This document shows, piece by piece, positions 1-9,939 of a stretch of DNA of 64,000 nt (positions within the stretch are counted from its first letter, which is position 1; each line of letters starts with the position of its first letter). The stretch lies in the NCBI RefSeq assembly GCF_018141665.1, contig NZ_CP067976.1, positions 310,001 to 374,000 of the forward strand. The letters run 5' to 3'. The notes under the pieces were generated by a model, which ran no database searches, was not told the DNA's origin, and saw only the letters and a program-made list of their open reading frames with translations. The position numbers and the translations under genes are program-made. This DNA comes from Wolbachia endosymbiont of Spodoptera picta. Lineage in GTDB: Bacteria > Pseudomonadota > Alphaproteobacteria > Rickettsiales > Anaplasmataceae.

Positions 1-591
1 CACAGATACCTGTTCTGCGTTGTAGAAAGATCTTGGATGGCGTTAATAGCGTTACTTCTCTTAGTATGTTTATTTTTATCACTACTAAACATATACCTAT
101 TACTTCCTGTTAAAAAAGATTTAAATTTTGTGAAGTATATGAACCACACAGAAGATGAGTTCTCTGCAATACATAAACTTAGTTTTAGTAAAAAAGAAGA
201 TGAGTACATTTCCATAGCAAGGTATTTAATAAGTAAATATATTGAAACATATGAGTCCTCTCGGACTGTTGAGCCAAAGTATCAAGAAAATTTTATAAAA
301 AACAATTCTATATATAAAATCTATCAAGACTTTCAGGAAAAAGTAAACAATGAAGCTGTTTCATCCACAAGAAAAATTACCAACACAAACGTAACAACAC
401 TATCTATTGACCGATCGATCAAGGACTTAGTTACATTTGCTGGAAATGCCACTGTAGTTTTTGCAGCTGAGCAAAATAAGAAAATGAAAGACTATGCTGT
501 GGAGGTTAGATTTACTTTATCAAACATGAAAGCAACTCTAACTGGTATAATACCATTTAAATTTATTGTTAACGGCTATAAATACAGGTGA
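1..591 (+). CDS. virB8: VirB8-like type IV secretion inner-membrane protein (5-prime partial)
   Basis: The reading frame is open to the left edge of the window, so the true start lies upstream; the first in-window ATG is at 37. The visible 196 residues show a single N-terminal membrane segment (from the ATG, about residues 2-24) followed by a soluble domain beginning with a polar stretch and a segment resembling the RYLISKYIE core of VirB8 proteins. VirB8 is a bitopic inner-membrane assembly factor of P-type type IV secretion channels; Wolbachia and Rickettsia carry an extra divergent VirB8 copy outside the main vir operons, which would suit this isolated position. It converges with the antiporter gene 15 bases downstream. 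Assignment rests on topology and short motifs only; another bitopic protein is possible. Confidence 0.55.
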   Translation, partial: HRYLFCVVERSWMALIALLLLVCLFLSLLNIYLLLPVKKDLNFVKYMNHTEDEFSAIHKLSFSKKEDEYISIARYLISKYIETYESSRTVEPKYQENFIKNNSIYKIYQDFQEKVNNEAVSSTRKITNTNVTTLSIDRSIKDLVTFAGNATVVFAAEQNKKMKDYAVEVRFTLSNMKATLTGIIPFKFIVNGYKYR

Positions 592-605
592 TTACATTTA
601 AAAAA

Positions 606-2105
606 TTACTTGGTAGCTAAAAAAATAACTAAAGTGCATACAGCAGTAACAACTGGAGGTAAAATTAGAAGCATTGGTGTCTTTTTAATAAAATAATTTC
701 TAGAAGGTTTTAAGAAAAAGGCATTGTAAATTATCGGTAAGAAGTATAGAGCGTTGAGTATAGTACTGACAATTAACACCAGAGCTACAAATACAGAAAG
801 TGTTACATTACTAGAGTTAAAAACAGCTTGAAAAATGAAAAATTTGCTCCAAAAAGTCGGAGCAGGTGGTACCCCTATCATGGACAATGCACCTATAGTA
901 AATGCTATCATACTAATTGGCATACTACGTCCTATACCGTGAATTCTATCTATGTATTTCTCACCTGTTTTCGTTATTATTGCTCCAGCAGTGAAAAACA
1001 AAGTGATTTTTGCAAATGCGTGGCAAACTAATTGAAAAATTGCAACCCTCATGCTGAATTCACTAAAAATTGAAGCAAGCAATATAATATATGACAACTG
1101 AGAGATGGTAGAATAAGCAAGCAATTTCTTTAATTCCTTTTGCTTTAATGCAATTAACGATGCAGTAATAATAGTAAATCCAGCAGCGTACGGAAGCCAT
1201 CCTCCAGCAAACCAACTTTGCTGTGCAAAACGTTGCATATTATCGATGCCAAAAGTGTATAATATAACTTTGATGATGATGAACACTCCTGATTTCACAA
1301 CAGCAACAGCATGTAGTAGTGCGCTTACAGGAGTTGGTGCAACCATTGCTTTTGGCAACCAAAAATGCATTGGCATTAATGCAGCTTTTCCTATTCCATA
1401 AATCAGCATAGCAAAACACACTGCAATAAAAGTTATGAACGAAGTATCAAACTTGAATATTCCACCTCTTACAAAGTCTAAAGTATGGAATTCATTATAT
1501 AAGAGGCCTATTGCAGGAAAAAGTAACACTAAAGAAGAGAAAAATAGTAAACCAAAGTAATAGCGTCCTGCAATTACTGATTCATTTGTTGAGTTGTAAG
1601 TAATCAGAGGGTATGTACTAATAGTTAGAAGCTCGTAAAAGACAAATGTAGTGAGCAAATCTCCAGAAAAAGCAATAAACATTGCACAGCTAATCGCTAT
1701 TGAAAAAAAGCATAGAAAACTCGAGTAGTTACTATCAGCATAGTTATTTCGCATATAACATATTGCATACATACTGGTTAGTACCCACAAAAATGATATT
1801 AATAAACTGAATATTGCCCCACTAGACTCTAACTTTAAACTAATATGCAAATTATTACCAAAGTCCATGAGAATAAATTGAGAATGATCACCATACACCA
1901 AATATAAAGTGCATAGAGATGTATACGCAAATAGAAGCATAGAAGAAACAACAGTAATGCTATTGTTCAATCTGGGCCATTTACTAGTAAAAGAAATAGC
2001 TAATGCACTTAAAAGTGGAATCAACGCAGTAATTAACAAATAATTCTCAGTAATAAAAAGTGGCAAGGAAAGAGATATTAAAACAAAATCCATTAAGTAA
2101 TTCAT
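606..2105 (-). CDS. Mrp/NuoL-type proton antiporter subunit (MrpD-like)
   Basis: A 499-residue polytopic membrane protein with roughly 13-14 hydrophobic segments, matching the Proton_antipo_M family shared by MrpA/MrpD and the NuoL/M/N subunits of complex I. Characteristic elements are the conserved FYELLTISTYPLI segment with its membrane glutamate, the GKAALMPMHFWLPKAMVAPTPVSALLHA block containing the proton-pathway lysine and histidine, and KKLLAYSTISQLSYI. Length is typical for MrpD (about 490-500). The protein probably moves protons or sodium across the inner membrane as part of a multisubunit antiporter. No other mrp or nuo subunit is visible next to it, so partners must be encoded elsewhere. 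MrpD and stand-alone NuoL/N-like subunits are hard to tell apart by eye. Confidence 0.8.
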   Translation of the reverse strand: MNYLMDFVLISLSLPLFITENYLLITALIPLLSALAISFTSKWPRLNNSITVVSSMLLFAYTSLCTLYLVYGDHSQFILMDFGNNLHISLKLESSGAIFSLLISFLWVLTSMYAICYMRNNYADSNYSSFLCFFSIAISCAMFIAFSGDLLTTFVFYELLTISTYPLITYNSTNESVIAGRYYFGLLFFSSLVLLFPAIGLLYNEFHTLDFVRGGIFKFDTSFITFIAVCFAMLIYGIGKAALMPMHFWLPKAMVAPTPVSALLHAVAVVKSGVFIIIKVILYTFGIDNMQRFAQQSWFAGGWLPYAAGFTIITASLIALKQKELKKLLAYSTISQLSYIILLASIFSEFSMRVAIFQLVCHAFAKITLFFTAGAIITKTGEKYIDRIHGIGRSMPISMIAFTIGALSMIGVPPAPTFWSKFFIFQAVFNSSNVTLSVFVALVLIVSTILNALYFLPIIYNAFFLKPSRNYFIKKTPMLLILPPVVTAVCTLVIFLATK

Positions 2106-2334
2106 CTTTCTGTTTAGGTAAAGCTAAAATTATATTCAAGTTATAGAGAATTTGCTATTTTTTAGTTGTATATCGGAAGTGTTAAATAAACCATACGCAT
2201 CAAGTTAAGAAAAAGTGGCGTAAGGAAGAAAGGAAATAGGAAAAAACTATTTTATATATTAAATAATAAAGTTAGTAATTTATAGATCTTTCTAAAAAAT
2301 TATCTTATCCTAGATAAGAATTTCCTAAAAAAAT

Positions 2335-2402
2335 AAATGTAACAAATAAAATGCTAATCTTAAATATTGCTATGTTTCACGATAGCTTCTTAATTTGGCA
2401 CG
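2335..2402. repeat. Dispersed repeat, inverted copy of 42432-42501
   Basis: In the 335-base gene-free gap between the antiporter and dnaB genes, about 68 bases match, in reverse complement, the segment at 42432-42501 with only scattered differences. The shared core reads roughly AATCTTAAATATTGCTAT (plus orientation here). Neither copy lies in a recognisable gene. The rest of the gap (2106-2334) is AT-rich, and I see nothing else firm in it. Confidence 0.75.
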
Positions 2403-2440
2403 TATGGTTTGTTAAACACTTCCAGAATTACTCAAAACCG

Positions 2441-3883
2441 CTACAGACTATATCTTTCTGTATAATCTTTAAATGCACCTCTATTGGAGTCAAAATGTAG
2501 CTTCACACTGCCAATAGGCCCGTTTCTTTGTTTTGCAATGATCAGCTCTGCAATATTTCTAATTTTCTCCATTTTCTCTTGCCACTCTCGATGTTTATTA
2601 CTTCCTTCATTTGGTTGCTTTCTTAATTCATAATATTCTTCTCTATAGAGGAACATTACTATATCCGCATCCTGCTCTATGCTTCCTGAATCACGTAAAT
2701 CAGAAAGTTGTGGTTTTTTATCATCCCTTTGCTCAACAGAACGAGAGAGCTGTGATAGTGCAACAATGGGAATATTTAGTTCCTTTGCAATTGCTTTTAA
2801 ACCCTGCGTCACTTCTGAGATTTCTTGCACTCTATTTTCACTACTCCTTTTTGTTGTTCCTCGAATTAACTGCAGATAATCGATAAAGACCACCTCTACA
2901 TTATATAGTTGATAGAGAAGACGTATTCTGGTACGAAGAGCACTAATTGATAATGCAGGAGTGTCATCTATGATGAAAGGTAATTCGGATAGATCTGTAC
3001 TAGCATTAATGAATTCGTGTAATTCAAAATCACTAATTCTCCCAGTCAGTGCCTTATAATAACCAATGCCTGAATCTATAGTAATCAATCTTGCAGTCAA
3101 TTGCTCTGCTGACATTTCAAGTGAGAAAAACGCTACGTAGTGTTGTTTATCTGTTCTTTTTTGCAAAATCTTACAAGCATTAAGTGCGATGTTCAGCGCC
3201 AATGCTGTCTTTCCCATTGAGGGCCTTGCAGCTATAATTAACAGATCAGATTTCTGCAAACCACCAAGGAGCTGGTTTAGGTCTTGAAGTCCGGTTGTAA
3301 TACCTAGAGCCTCTGGGTTATTCTTCAGCTTGCTGATCTTCTCAACCACATCTTTAATTGAACTTGCAAGCTTTATATATGTCTTATCACCTTGCTTTTT
3401 TACTACTAAGTTGAACAACTTTGTCATTGCCTGCTCAATTTGTACCTGTGCAGGATTTTCAATGTTGTAGTTGTAACTATCGTCAACTATCTCCTGCCCG
3501 AGCTTGATTAAGCATCTCCTTAAATAAGTATCACGGATTATTCTGGTCAAGCTATAGATATCAAGCGCAATGCTTGCCTTTGCTGCAAGTTTTGCTAGGT
3601 ACTCAACTCCACCACATTCGGCAAATGCTTTATCATTTTCAAAAAACATCTTAAGGCTTAGTTCATTGGCAACTATGCCGTGTTTTCTGGTTTTAGATAT
3701 CTGGGTAAAAATGCTTTGATGTAGTGGATCATAGAAATTGTCTGCTGCAATTATATCTTCAACTGCATCACAAATTCTATTATCACGAATCATTGCACCA
3801 ATGAGCATTTGCTCTGCTTCTAAATTGTGTGGCAATTTACATATTTCTTCTCTTGAATCAATAAGATTAGCTAATTCATTCAT
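2441..3883 (-). CDS. dnaB: Replicative DNA helicase DnaB
   Basis: Hexameric 5-to-3 helicase that unwinds DNA at the replication fork and recruits primase. The 480-residue protein has the N-terminal DnaB domain (PHNLEAEQMLIGAMI near residue 18, the usual start of the domain) and the RecA-like C-terminal ATPase domain with Walker A ARPSMGKTALALNIA, Walker B VVFIDYLQLI, and the ALSQLSR and RDSGSIEQDADIVMFLYR blocks. Length is normal and no intein is present. It starts at an ATG at 3883 and stands alone, divergent from the tRNA-Leu about 100 bases away. Confidence 0.97.
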   Translation of the reverse strand: MNELANLIDSREEICKLPHNLEAEQMLIGAMIRDNRICDAVEDIIAADNFYDPLHQSIFTQISKTRKHGIVANELSLKMFFENDKAFAECGGVEYLAKLAAKASIALDIYSLTRIIRDTYLRRCLIKLGQEIVDDSYNYNIENPAQVQIEQAMTKLFNLVVKKQGDKTYIKLASSIKDVVEKISKLKNNPEALGITTGLQDLNQLLGGLQKSDLLIIAARPSMGKTALALNIALNACKILQKRTDKQHYVAFFSLEMSAEQLTARLITIDSGIGYYKALTGRISDFELHEFINASTDLSELPFIIDDTPALSISALRTRIRLLYQLYNVEVVFIDYLQLIRGTTKRSSENRVQEISEVTQGLKAIAKELNIPIVALSQLSRSVEQRDDKKPQLSDLRDSGSIEQDADIVMFLYREEYYELRKQPNEGSNKHREWQEKMEKIRNIAELIIAKQRNGPIGSVKLHFDSNRGAFKDYTERYSL

Positions 3884-3985
3884 TTTAAGTTTTCAGAGTA
3901 ATGATTGATTATTGTAGAATATTCAGTCCTTACTTAAAAGATAAAAAATTTGACTAATCTTGTGTTGCTTATAGCATTAAAGTAG

Positions 3986-4068
3986 GCCCCTGTGGTGGAA
4001 TGGTAGACACGGCAGACTCAAAATCTGTTGCTTGCAAAAGCATGCTGGTTCAAGTCCGGCCAGGGGCA
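3986..4068 (+). tRNA. tRNA-Leu (anticodon CAA)
   Basis: An 83-base class II tRNA with a long variable arm. The acceptor stem GCCCCTG pairs with CAGGGGC, the anticodon stem-loop GCAGA-CTCAAAA-TCTGT presents CAA (reads UUG), and the T arm contains GGTTCAAGTCC. The discriminator base is A and CCA is not encoded. An open frame running through the tRNA into the next gene is an artefact; the next gene starts downstream at 4092. Confidence 0.97.
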
Positions 4069-4091
4069 CTCAAACATTGGAAAATGCATAT

Positions 4092-4694
4092 ATGTTACAT
4101 AAAATTTTTAATCGTTTATTTTCCATTCTTTCTTCTATAAATGCTATTCAAAAAGTGAAAAAGGATGATAATGGAATATGCTATGTAACGGGACTTAGAC
4201 GCTATTTGTCAGTGCTGCTTGATTTAATCATCATCGTTTTATTTTTACAGTTTTGCGGTCAGACCTTAAATCAACTCTTCATGAGCTCAGAGAGCAGTAA
4301 AATATTAGGCCAAATTGCTGCAAAATATCAAATGCAGGTACCACTATCTGCAGAGGAAACAGCAATGCAGAGTAAGCTAATCAAGTTACTAGTTCTAAAT
4401 CAGATAGTTCAATTTATTATGCTTTTTAGTTATGTAGCATATATGTGGATAAGATTTGGTGCTACACCTGGAAAGTTATTACTTGGACTCAGAGTTGTAA
4501 ATGCACAAACTTTTGAAAAATTGACTCTAAAACAAGCAATAAAGAGGTTTTTTTCCTTTATATTGTCAACTGCACCACTATTCTTAGGTTTCATATGGGC
4601 AAGCTTCGACAAACGTTGCCAAACTTGGCATGATAAGATTGCAAATACGGTGGTTGTCACAAATAAGAGTCTTAAGCCTGATAAAATGAAATAG
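4092..4694 (+). CDS. RDD-family integral membrane protein
   Basis: About 200 residues with the RDD domain: a first membrane segment containing LSVLLDLIIIVLFL (Asp in the hydrophobic helix), a second and third helix, the RFGATPGKLLLGLRVV block and the C-terminal FDKRCQTWHDKIANTVVV motif. The frame stays open upstream through the tRNA-Leu, so I chose the ATG at 4092 (MLHKIF), just outside the tRNA. The role of RDD proteins is poorly defined; some act in sodium/proton exchange. The lipase/coiled-coil gene follows 12 bases downstream on the same strand and may be co-transcribed. Confidence 0.85.
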   Translation: MLHKIFNRLFSILSSINAIQKVKKDDNGICYVTGLRRYLSVLLDLIIIVLFLQFCGQTLNQLFMSSESSKILGQIAAKYQMQVPLSAEETAMQSKLIKLLVLNQIVQFIMLFSYVAYMWIRFGATPGKLLLGLRVVNAQTFEKLTLKQAIKRFFSFILSTAPLFLGFIWASFDKRCQTWHDKIANTVVVTNKSLKPDKMK

Positions 4695-4706
4695 TAGGTA
4701 AAAAAT

Positions 4707-7217
4707 ATGCCAAGTATTACTCATGGTCAAAGTATGGATTCTATTAGCGATAGTATTGTACATATTGGTGGTAATGAAATAAAAGAATGCGCAATTGAAG
4801 CGCTAGAACCATTTAAGAACGAATTAGAAGCTCAAAGTTTTGACCTTAATGGGCTAGGAACTTCTGACCTAATTAAAGCATGGAAGAAGATAGAAGATTT
4901 TAAAGGTGCTGGATTAAAGGATGCTTTTGACCTTGCTGATCTGATAAAAGGGCAAATTGCAGGATTTAATAAAGAAAAATTACAAGAAATGTGTACTTTT
5001 AGCAAGATTTCCTACGGTAATGTGGACAGAAAATTAAAGCAAGATGAGTACAAAACTAAAAGGCAATTTGAAGAAGAAGGTTATCAAATTATAAAATTTT
5101 ACGACAATGAACTCATTGAAGACAAATATTGCTCGGATACTGACTATAAATTAGAGCAACAAGATGTCGGTTATGCTTTAATGAGTAGCAATTCATATAA
5201 TCGAGATGCTGGTTATGTTTTTATTAAAGGTCAGGAAGTAACTATAGCTTACCATGGTACTCGTGATTTAAATGATGTAAAGGAAGATCTTCGTGCATCT
5301 TTAGCTAAATTGTCATTTTTACCTGAAGATCATCGTGTACACTCTGGTTTTTACTCTTTATTCAAACGCTCTTGGCCCAGTGTGCATAAGATATTAAAAG
5401 GGCATGCTAATGATAAAGGATTAGCAATCAAAGATTTGAAAATTAATGTTACAGGTCATAGCATGGGAGGTGCTCTTGCTAATATCGCTGCTTTATGTCT
5501 TAATAAAACAGAAGATGCCGAAGATGTTCATGTTGCAACTTTTGGCTCTCCAAGAGTTTTCTACAATGGTGCCGCTGAAGTTTACAATCAGTGTCTTGGA
5601 AATAAGACTATTAGAGTAGCTTGTCAATCAGATCCGGTACCATGTTTGCCACATGGTAATGCTGGTATGCACTATAAACATGTAGGTAAATCATTAAAAT
5701 TAGAAACAGGTAAAACTCTGGAGTACTTAGAACTGCACTATCATAGAATTAATATCTATTATAACCTTGTTCGGGAAGTAGAGCAGGAAAATTTTAAATC
5801 AGATAACAATCCATCTAAGTATCGTCATATTGCTTATATTTTTGGCCTATTTTACCATGCAGTTTTGTCATATGTCGATGTGAATGATAAGGAGTTCTTT
5901 AAAAAAGTTGAGGAAGAAAATAAAGACATTAAGCTTTCTGAGATACCAATTCAATATGCTCCAAAATTAGAAGAGAAAATTAAACTACTAGAACAAGAAG
6001 TAGCTAAGCCTACTAATGACAAAACTCAATTAGAGGGAAGGTTAAAGAGTATACAACAAAGTTTGGTTGGAAAAACTAAAGAGCTAGATGATGAAAAAGG
6101 AAAATTAACACAAGAACAACAGAAGACTAATCAACTCAATGATCAAATAGATAAACTTACTGCAGAATTTAAAGGGACAAAAGATCAGCTTGCAGAAAAG
6201 AAAGCAGAGCTGGATGAACAAACTAGAACAGTAACCAAGCTTAATGATACTATAAAGGAACTTAAGGAAACAAATGCTGAATTAGAAAGAAAGAATAGTA
6301 ATCTGGCTAATCGACTGGAGAAACTTGAGGAAGCAAAAACTAAGCTAGAAGAAAAGGTAGAATTTGCAGAAAAAGAGCTGAGGGATGCTAAAGCTCAATT
6401 CAGAGAGAGTGAGAGAGGGCTAAGGGAAGTAAAAGCTCAACTTGAACAGGAAAATAGTAATTTGTCTAGTCAAGCAAGGGAGCTTGAAGGGAAATGTGGG
6501 CAAACAGAAGTTCAACTTGTAGAATCAGAGCAAAAACTAGCTGAAGAAACTAGTAAAGTCATGCAACTTAGCAAAGAATCTAATGAAGCAAGAGCTCAGC
6601 TTGAAAAGAAGAAAAAAGAGATTGGAAAGCTAAAAGATCAAGTAGATCAAATGACTATACAAAACAATCAATTGGAAGGGCAGCTGGATGATGCAAAGCA
6701 AGGTCTAACTGATAAAACTGATGAAGTAACCCGATTAACACAGGTTGCTGATACGCTAAATGGTCGGGTAGCTCAATTGACTACACAAAATGATCAGTTG
6801 GAAGGGCAGCTGGATGATGCAAGACAATCGTTCGCTGATCAAATAATGCAACGCGAAAATGAAAATAACGACTTAAAGACAAAGCTGCAAGAAATTGAAA
6901 ACAAAAGTGAAGTACTAGAGAAGAGTCTACAGAAGCAATTTGAAAGCAAGAATGAAGAGCTAAGTGAAAAATTCTTGAAAGCAAGAACTTACAGTAAAAG
7001 GCAAGGTAATTATGCTTCTGTTTCTTTTGTATTATCTGGAGCATTTGCTGTTGGTACAAGTTTAACAATGGTTCATTTAGCAATGTGTGTTTCGCTTGCT
7101 GTAGCTGCATTAACTTTTCTTGCAGTAGGATGTTACTGTTCTTATAACGCAAATACCGCACTTAATAATGTTGAAGTTAGTCAAATCGGGAATGATCTTA
7201 GTCATTCTTTAGTTTAG
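4707..7217 (+). CDS. Class 3 lipase domain fused to long coiled coil with C-terminal membrane hairpin
   Basis: An 836-residue protein. Residues about 150-350 form an alpha/beta-hydrolase of the Lipase_3 family: YHGTRDLNDV, then the nucleophile elbow GHSMGG with Ser252, then FGSPRVF, then SDPVPCLP with the likely catalytic Asp309, followed by candidate histidines near 323-346. Residues about 415-760 are a near-continuous Glu/Lys/Gln-rich coiled coil with internal duplication (the pattern NQLEGQLDDAKQ recurs as DQLEGQLDDARQ). Two hydrophobic helices (about 768-815) follow. There is no signal peptide. The architecture suggests a lipid-acting protein anchored at or delivered to a membrane, a plausible type IV effector; that is inference. 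It follows the RDD gene by 12 bases. Confidence 0.75.
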   Translation: MPSITHGQSMDSISDSIVHIGGNEIKECAIEALEPFKNELEAQSFDLNGLGTSDLIKAWKKIEDFKGAGLKDAFDLADLIKGQIAGFNKEKLQEMCTFSKISYGNVDRKLKQDEYKTKRQFEEEGYQIIKFYDNELIEDKYCSDTDYKLEQQDVGYALMSSNSYNRDAGYVFIKGQEVTIAYHGTRDLNDVKEDLRASLAKLSFLPEDHRVHSGFYSLFKRSWPSVHKILKGHANDKGLAIKDLKINVTGHSMGGALANIAALCLNKTEDAEDVHVATFGSPRVFYNGAAEVYNQCLGNKTIRVACQSDPVPCLPHGNAGMHYKHVGKSLKLETGKTLEYLELHYHRINIYYNLVREVEQENFKSDNNPSKYRHIAYIFGLFYHAVLSYVDVNDKEFFKKVEEENKDIKLSEIPIQYAPKLEEKIKLLEQEVAKPTNDKTQLEGRLKSIQQSLVGKTKELDDEKGKLTQEQQKTNQLNDQIDKLTAEFKGTKDQLAEKKAELDEQTRTVTKLNDTIKELKETNAELERKNSNLANRLEKLEEAKTKLEEKVEFAEKELRDAKAQFRESERGLREVKAQLEQENSNLSSQARELEGKCGQTEVQLVESEQKLAEETSKVMQLSKESNEARAQLEKKKKEIGKLKDQVDQMTIQNNQLEGQLDDAKQGLTDKTDEVTRLTQVADTLNGRVAQLTTQNDQLEGQLDDARQSFADQIMQRENENNDLKTKLQEIENKSEVLEKSLQKQFESKNEELSEKFLKARTYSKRQGNYASVSFVLSGAFAVGTSLTMVHLAMCVSLAVAALTFLAVGCYCSYNANTALNNVEVSQIGNDLSHSLV

Positions 7218-7344
7218 TTGTAGAGTAGCTGCTTGAGTATTAATTTAAATATTCTTTATTGCTAGTTATTGTAACATCACTTTAATTTGGTTGTGTTTTA
7301 CTAAAAAAACTTTAGATTTATTTTGTAATTGATACTTAAATATA

Positions 7345-8670
7345 ATGACACAATCTTGGAATTTATTGCAGAAAGGCCAAAAGGAAGGCTATAAAATTGC
7401 GTATATCAATGCTCGTATTATTGACCCGGAAACTAAATTTGATATAAAAGGTTCATTGTTAACTGAAGGGGATAAAATTGTTGATTTTAGCGAATCATTA
7501 CTTTCAACAAGTGGAGTTGATGAAACAATAGACTGTAAAGGGCTTGTTCTAATGCCAGGACTTATTGATATTCACGTGCATTTTCGTGAACCAGGTCAAG
7601 AGCATAAAGAAACTATACATACGGGTAGCAAATCTGCAGCTGTAGGAGGCGTTACAACTGTAGTTTGCCAGCCAAACACTGTTCCAGCGATTGATAGTGT
7701 TGTCTTGGCTAAATATTTGAAATATAGAGCACTTGAAACTTCACATGTGAATGTTGAATTTTACGCCAAAATTACCACTTCGAAAGAAAAATTAACTGAA
7801 ATGGCGCTTTTAAAGGAAGCAGGTGCGGTTGGGTTCACCGATGATGGTATGCCAGTTATGAATCCAATGATTATGAGACAGGCACTGCTTTATTCAAGTA
7901 TGCTTGATGTTCCTATTGCTCAACATGCAGAAGATTTAAATCTATCTGCTGGTGGCGCAATTAATGAGGGTAAGATTTCTGAAGAATTGGGAGTAAAAGG
8001 AATCTTGAGTGCATCAGAATCGGTTATGGTAACTCGTGATATACTACTAATGAAGGACATAGAAAATGTACACTACCATATTTTGCATGTCTCTTCAAAA
8101 GATTCACTTGATGCTATTAAACGAGCAAAAGATTTGGGGTTAAATGTTACATGTGAAGTAACTCCTCATCACTTTACTTTAACTGAAGATATAGTAAAGC
8201 AACATGGAGCAATCGCAAAAATGAATCCGCCACTTCGTACAGAGGAAGATCGTTTAGCTATGATTGAAGGTTTAAAGACAGGTGTGATTGATTGTATTGC
8301 AACCGATCATGCTCCGCATGATCTTAGTTCTAAAGATTTGCCACTTGAAAATGCTGCATTTGGTATTGTTGGCCTTGAAACAATGCTGCCCATTTCACTT
8401 GAACTATATCACAGTGGACAAATGGTTCTACTTGATGTGCTTGCAAAATTGACATATAAGCCTGCAGATATCATACATGTGCCACGTGGCCGCATACAGA
8501 AAAACCTTGCAGCGGACTTAATTTTAGTTGATTTGGATCATGAATGGAAAATTAAAGTTGACAACTTTGCTAGTAAATCAAAAAATTCCCCTTTCGATGG
8601 ACGCAAAGTGAAAGGGCGCGTAATACGTACCGTTGTGTCTGGCAAAACTGTATATTTACAGAAGGATTAG
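7345..8670 (+). CDS. pyrC: Dihydroorotase
   Basis: Catalyses reversible cyclisation of N-carbamoyl-aspartate to dihydroorotate, third step of de novo pyrimidine synthesis. The 441-residue protein is a type I (PyrC/AllB-like) amidohydrolase: GLIDIHVHFREPGQEHKE carries the HxH metal ligands and substrate arginine, GFTDDGMPV follows, and ATDHAPH carries the active-site aspartate. Length fits the class I enzymes. The ATG at 7345 is in a 127-base gap after the lipase gene. Retention of pyrimidine synthesis is normal for Wolbachia. Confidence 0.95.
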   Translation: MTQSWNLLQKGQKEGYKIAYINARIIDPETKFDIKGSLLTEGDKIVDFSESLLSTSGVDETIDCKGLVLMPGLIDIHVHFREPGQEHKETIHTGSKSAAVGGVTTVVCQPNTVPAIDSVVLAKYLKYRALETSHVNVEFYAKITTSKEKLTEMALLKEAGAVGFTDDGMPVMNPMIMRQALLYSSMLDVPIAQHAEDLNLSAGGAINEGKISEELGVKGILSASESVMVTRDILLMKDIENVHYHILHVSSKDSLDAIKRAKDLGLNVTCEVTPHHFTLTEDIVKQHGAIAKMNPPLRTEEDRLAMIEGLKTGVIDCIATDHAPHDLSSKDLPLENAAFGIVGLETMLPISLELYHSGQMVLLDVLAKLTYKPADIIHVPRGRIQKNLAADLILVDLDHEWKIKVDNFASKSKNSPFDGRKVKGRVIRTVVSGKTVYLQKD

Positions 8671-8754
8671 TTATCATACAGTTGCGTTCTCAATTTCAAT
8701 CAATTGTAAATATTCAATATAAGTGGTAAAATATAGCCACTGAATGAAAAATAT

Positions 8755-9939
8755 ATGCTAATTAGTACGACATCGGAGCTGGAGAATGCATGTGAAGAAT
8801 TGATGGCAAAAGATCCAAAATTTATAGCAGTGGACACAGAGTTCATTAGAAACAATTTAACCTACTATCCTAGATTATCACTAATTCAAATTTCTTACGG
8901 AGAGAAGAGTTTTATTGTAGATGTGTTAGTACCGGGAATTGACTTATCGCTTATTAAGAAAATAATGCTGAATCGAGAAATAACCAAAGTTTTTCATAGT
9001 TGTCGGCAAGACATAGAATCCTTACTCACCGTGCTTAAATGTGTTCCTACTCCCATTTTTGATACCCAAGTTGCTGCTATGTTTTGTCATTATTATCACG
9101 ACTTTATTGGTTATTCAAAAGTAGTAGAGCAATATCAGGGGGTAGCGCTGGATAAAATTAAAGCTAAAAATTCAGATTGGTTAAAACGGCCATTATCTGA
9201 GGATCAATTAGATTATGCAGTAAATGACGTGATACACCTATATGACCTACACCAAATATTGTGCAATAAACTTGAAGAAAATAATAGGATAGGCTGGTTT
9301 CAAGAAGAGATGGAATCAATAGTTGATGTTAATAAGTATTTGCATAATCCAAAAGATGCATGGAAGAGGATTAAATTTAATTATGAAGCAAATCCAAAGT
9401 TGATGTTAACTGTTAAAGCAGTTAGTGAGTGGCAAGAGATCTTAGCACAGCGTTACAATATAAATCGTAATAAGGTAGTCAATAATGCCGTAATAACTGG
9501 TTTAATTGAAAAAAACGTGGAACATATTGATGACATTTTAGATGACCTTAAGAGAAACACAAAAAATATAAAAGAGGAAGATTTATTAGAATTTATAGAT
9601 ATTTTCAATGAGAATGAGAAGGAATTTGTGCAGCAAAATTATACTCTGTCAGATAATTATGATAAATCTGTATTTGATATACTCTCGATTATTTTGGAGA
9701 GCAAATGTAAGGAAAATAACATATCAAGAAAGTTAATTTCATCAAAAGATGAGTTAGCTGGCTCAATATCTGGGCAGATAGATAAACTATTCAAGGGATG
9801 GAGATATGATTTTTTCGGCAGATCAGTAGAATCGTTTTTGAATGCAGGCTCAAGGTTTGAAATTTTAATGGTAAAATCTGCTGATAGTATAGCTAAAATT
9901 CGGAGTAATCTTGTGGAGAATAACCGTATCACGTGTTGA
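8755..9939 (+). CDS. rnd: Ribonuclease D
   Basis: 3-to-5 exoribonuclease involved in tRNA 3-prime maturation. The DEDDy exonuclease motifs are all visible: VDTEFIR (Exo I), HSCRQDIESL (Exo II) and LDYAVNDVIHLYDL (Exo III, with Tyr and Asp). An HRDC-like helical region follows from about residue 210. Length 394 is normal. The 3-prime end overlaps the convergent coaE gene by 11 bases. Confidence 0.92.
   Translation: MLISTTSELENACEELMAKDPKFIAVDTEFIRNNLTYYPRLSLIQISYGEKSFIVDVLVPGIDLSLIKKIMLNREITKVFHSCRQDIESLLTVLKCVPTPIFDTQVAAMFCHYYHDFIGYSKVVEQYQGVALDKIKAKNSDWLKRPLSEDQLDYAVNDVIHLYDLHQILCNKLEENNRIGWFQEEMESIVDVNKYLHNPKDAWKRIKFNYEANPKLMLTVKAVSEWQEILAQRYNINRNKVVNNAVITGLIEKNVEHIDDILDDLKRNTKNIKEEDLLEFIDIFNENEKEFVQQNYTLSDNYDKSVFDILSIILESKCKENNISRKLISSKDELAGSISGQIDKLFKGWRYDFFGRSVESFLNAGSRFEILMVKSADSIAKIRSNLVENNRITC

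Noticed and set aside
828..1031. 67-codon open frame on the plus strand
   Set aside because: Lies wholly within the antiporter gene on the other strand, has no ribosome site and no domain-like composition.
4032..4091. Upstream extension of the RDD gene to a start inside tRNA-Leu
   Set aside because: It would place the start codon inside the tRNA; ATG 4092 lies cleanly downstream and fits the RDD domain.
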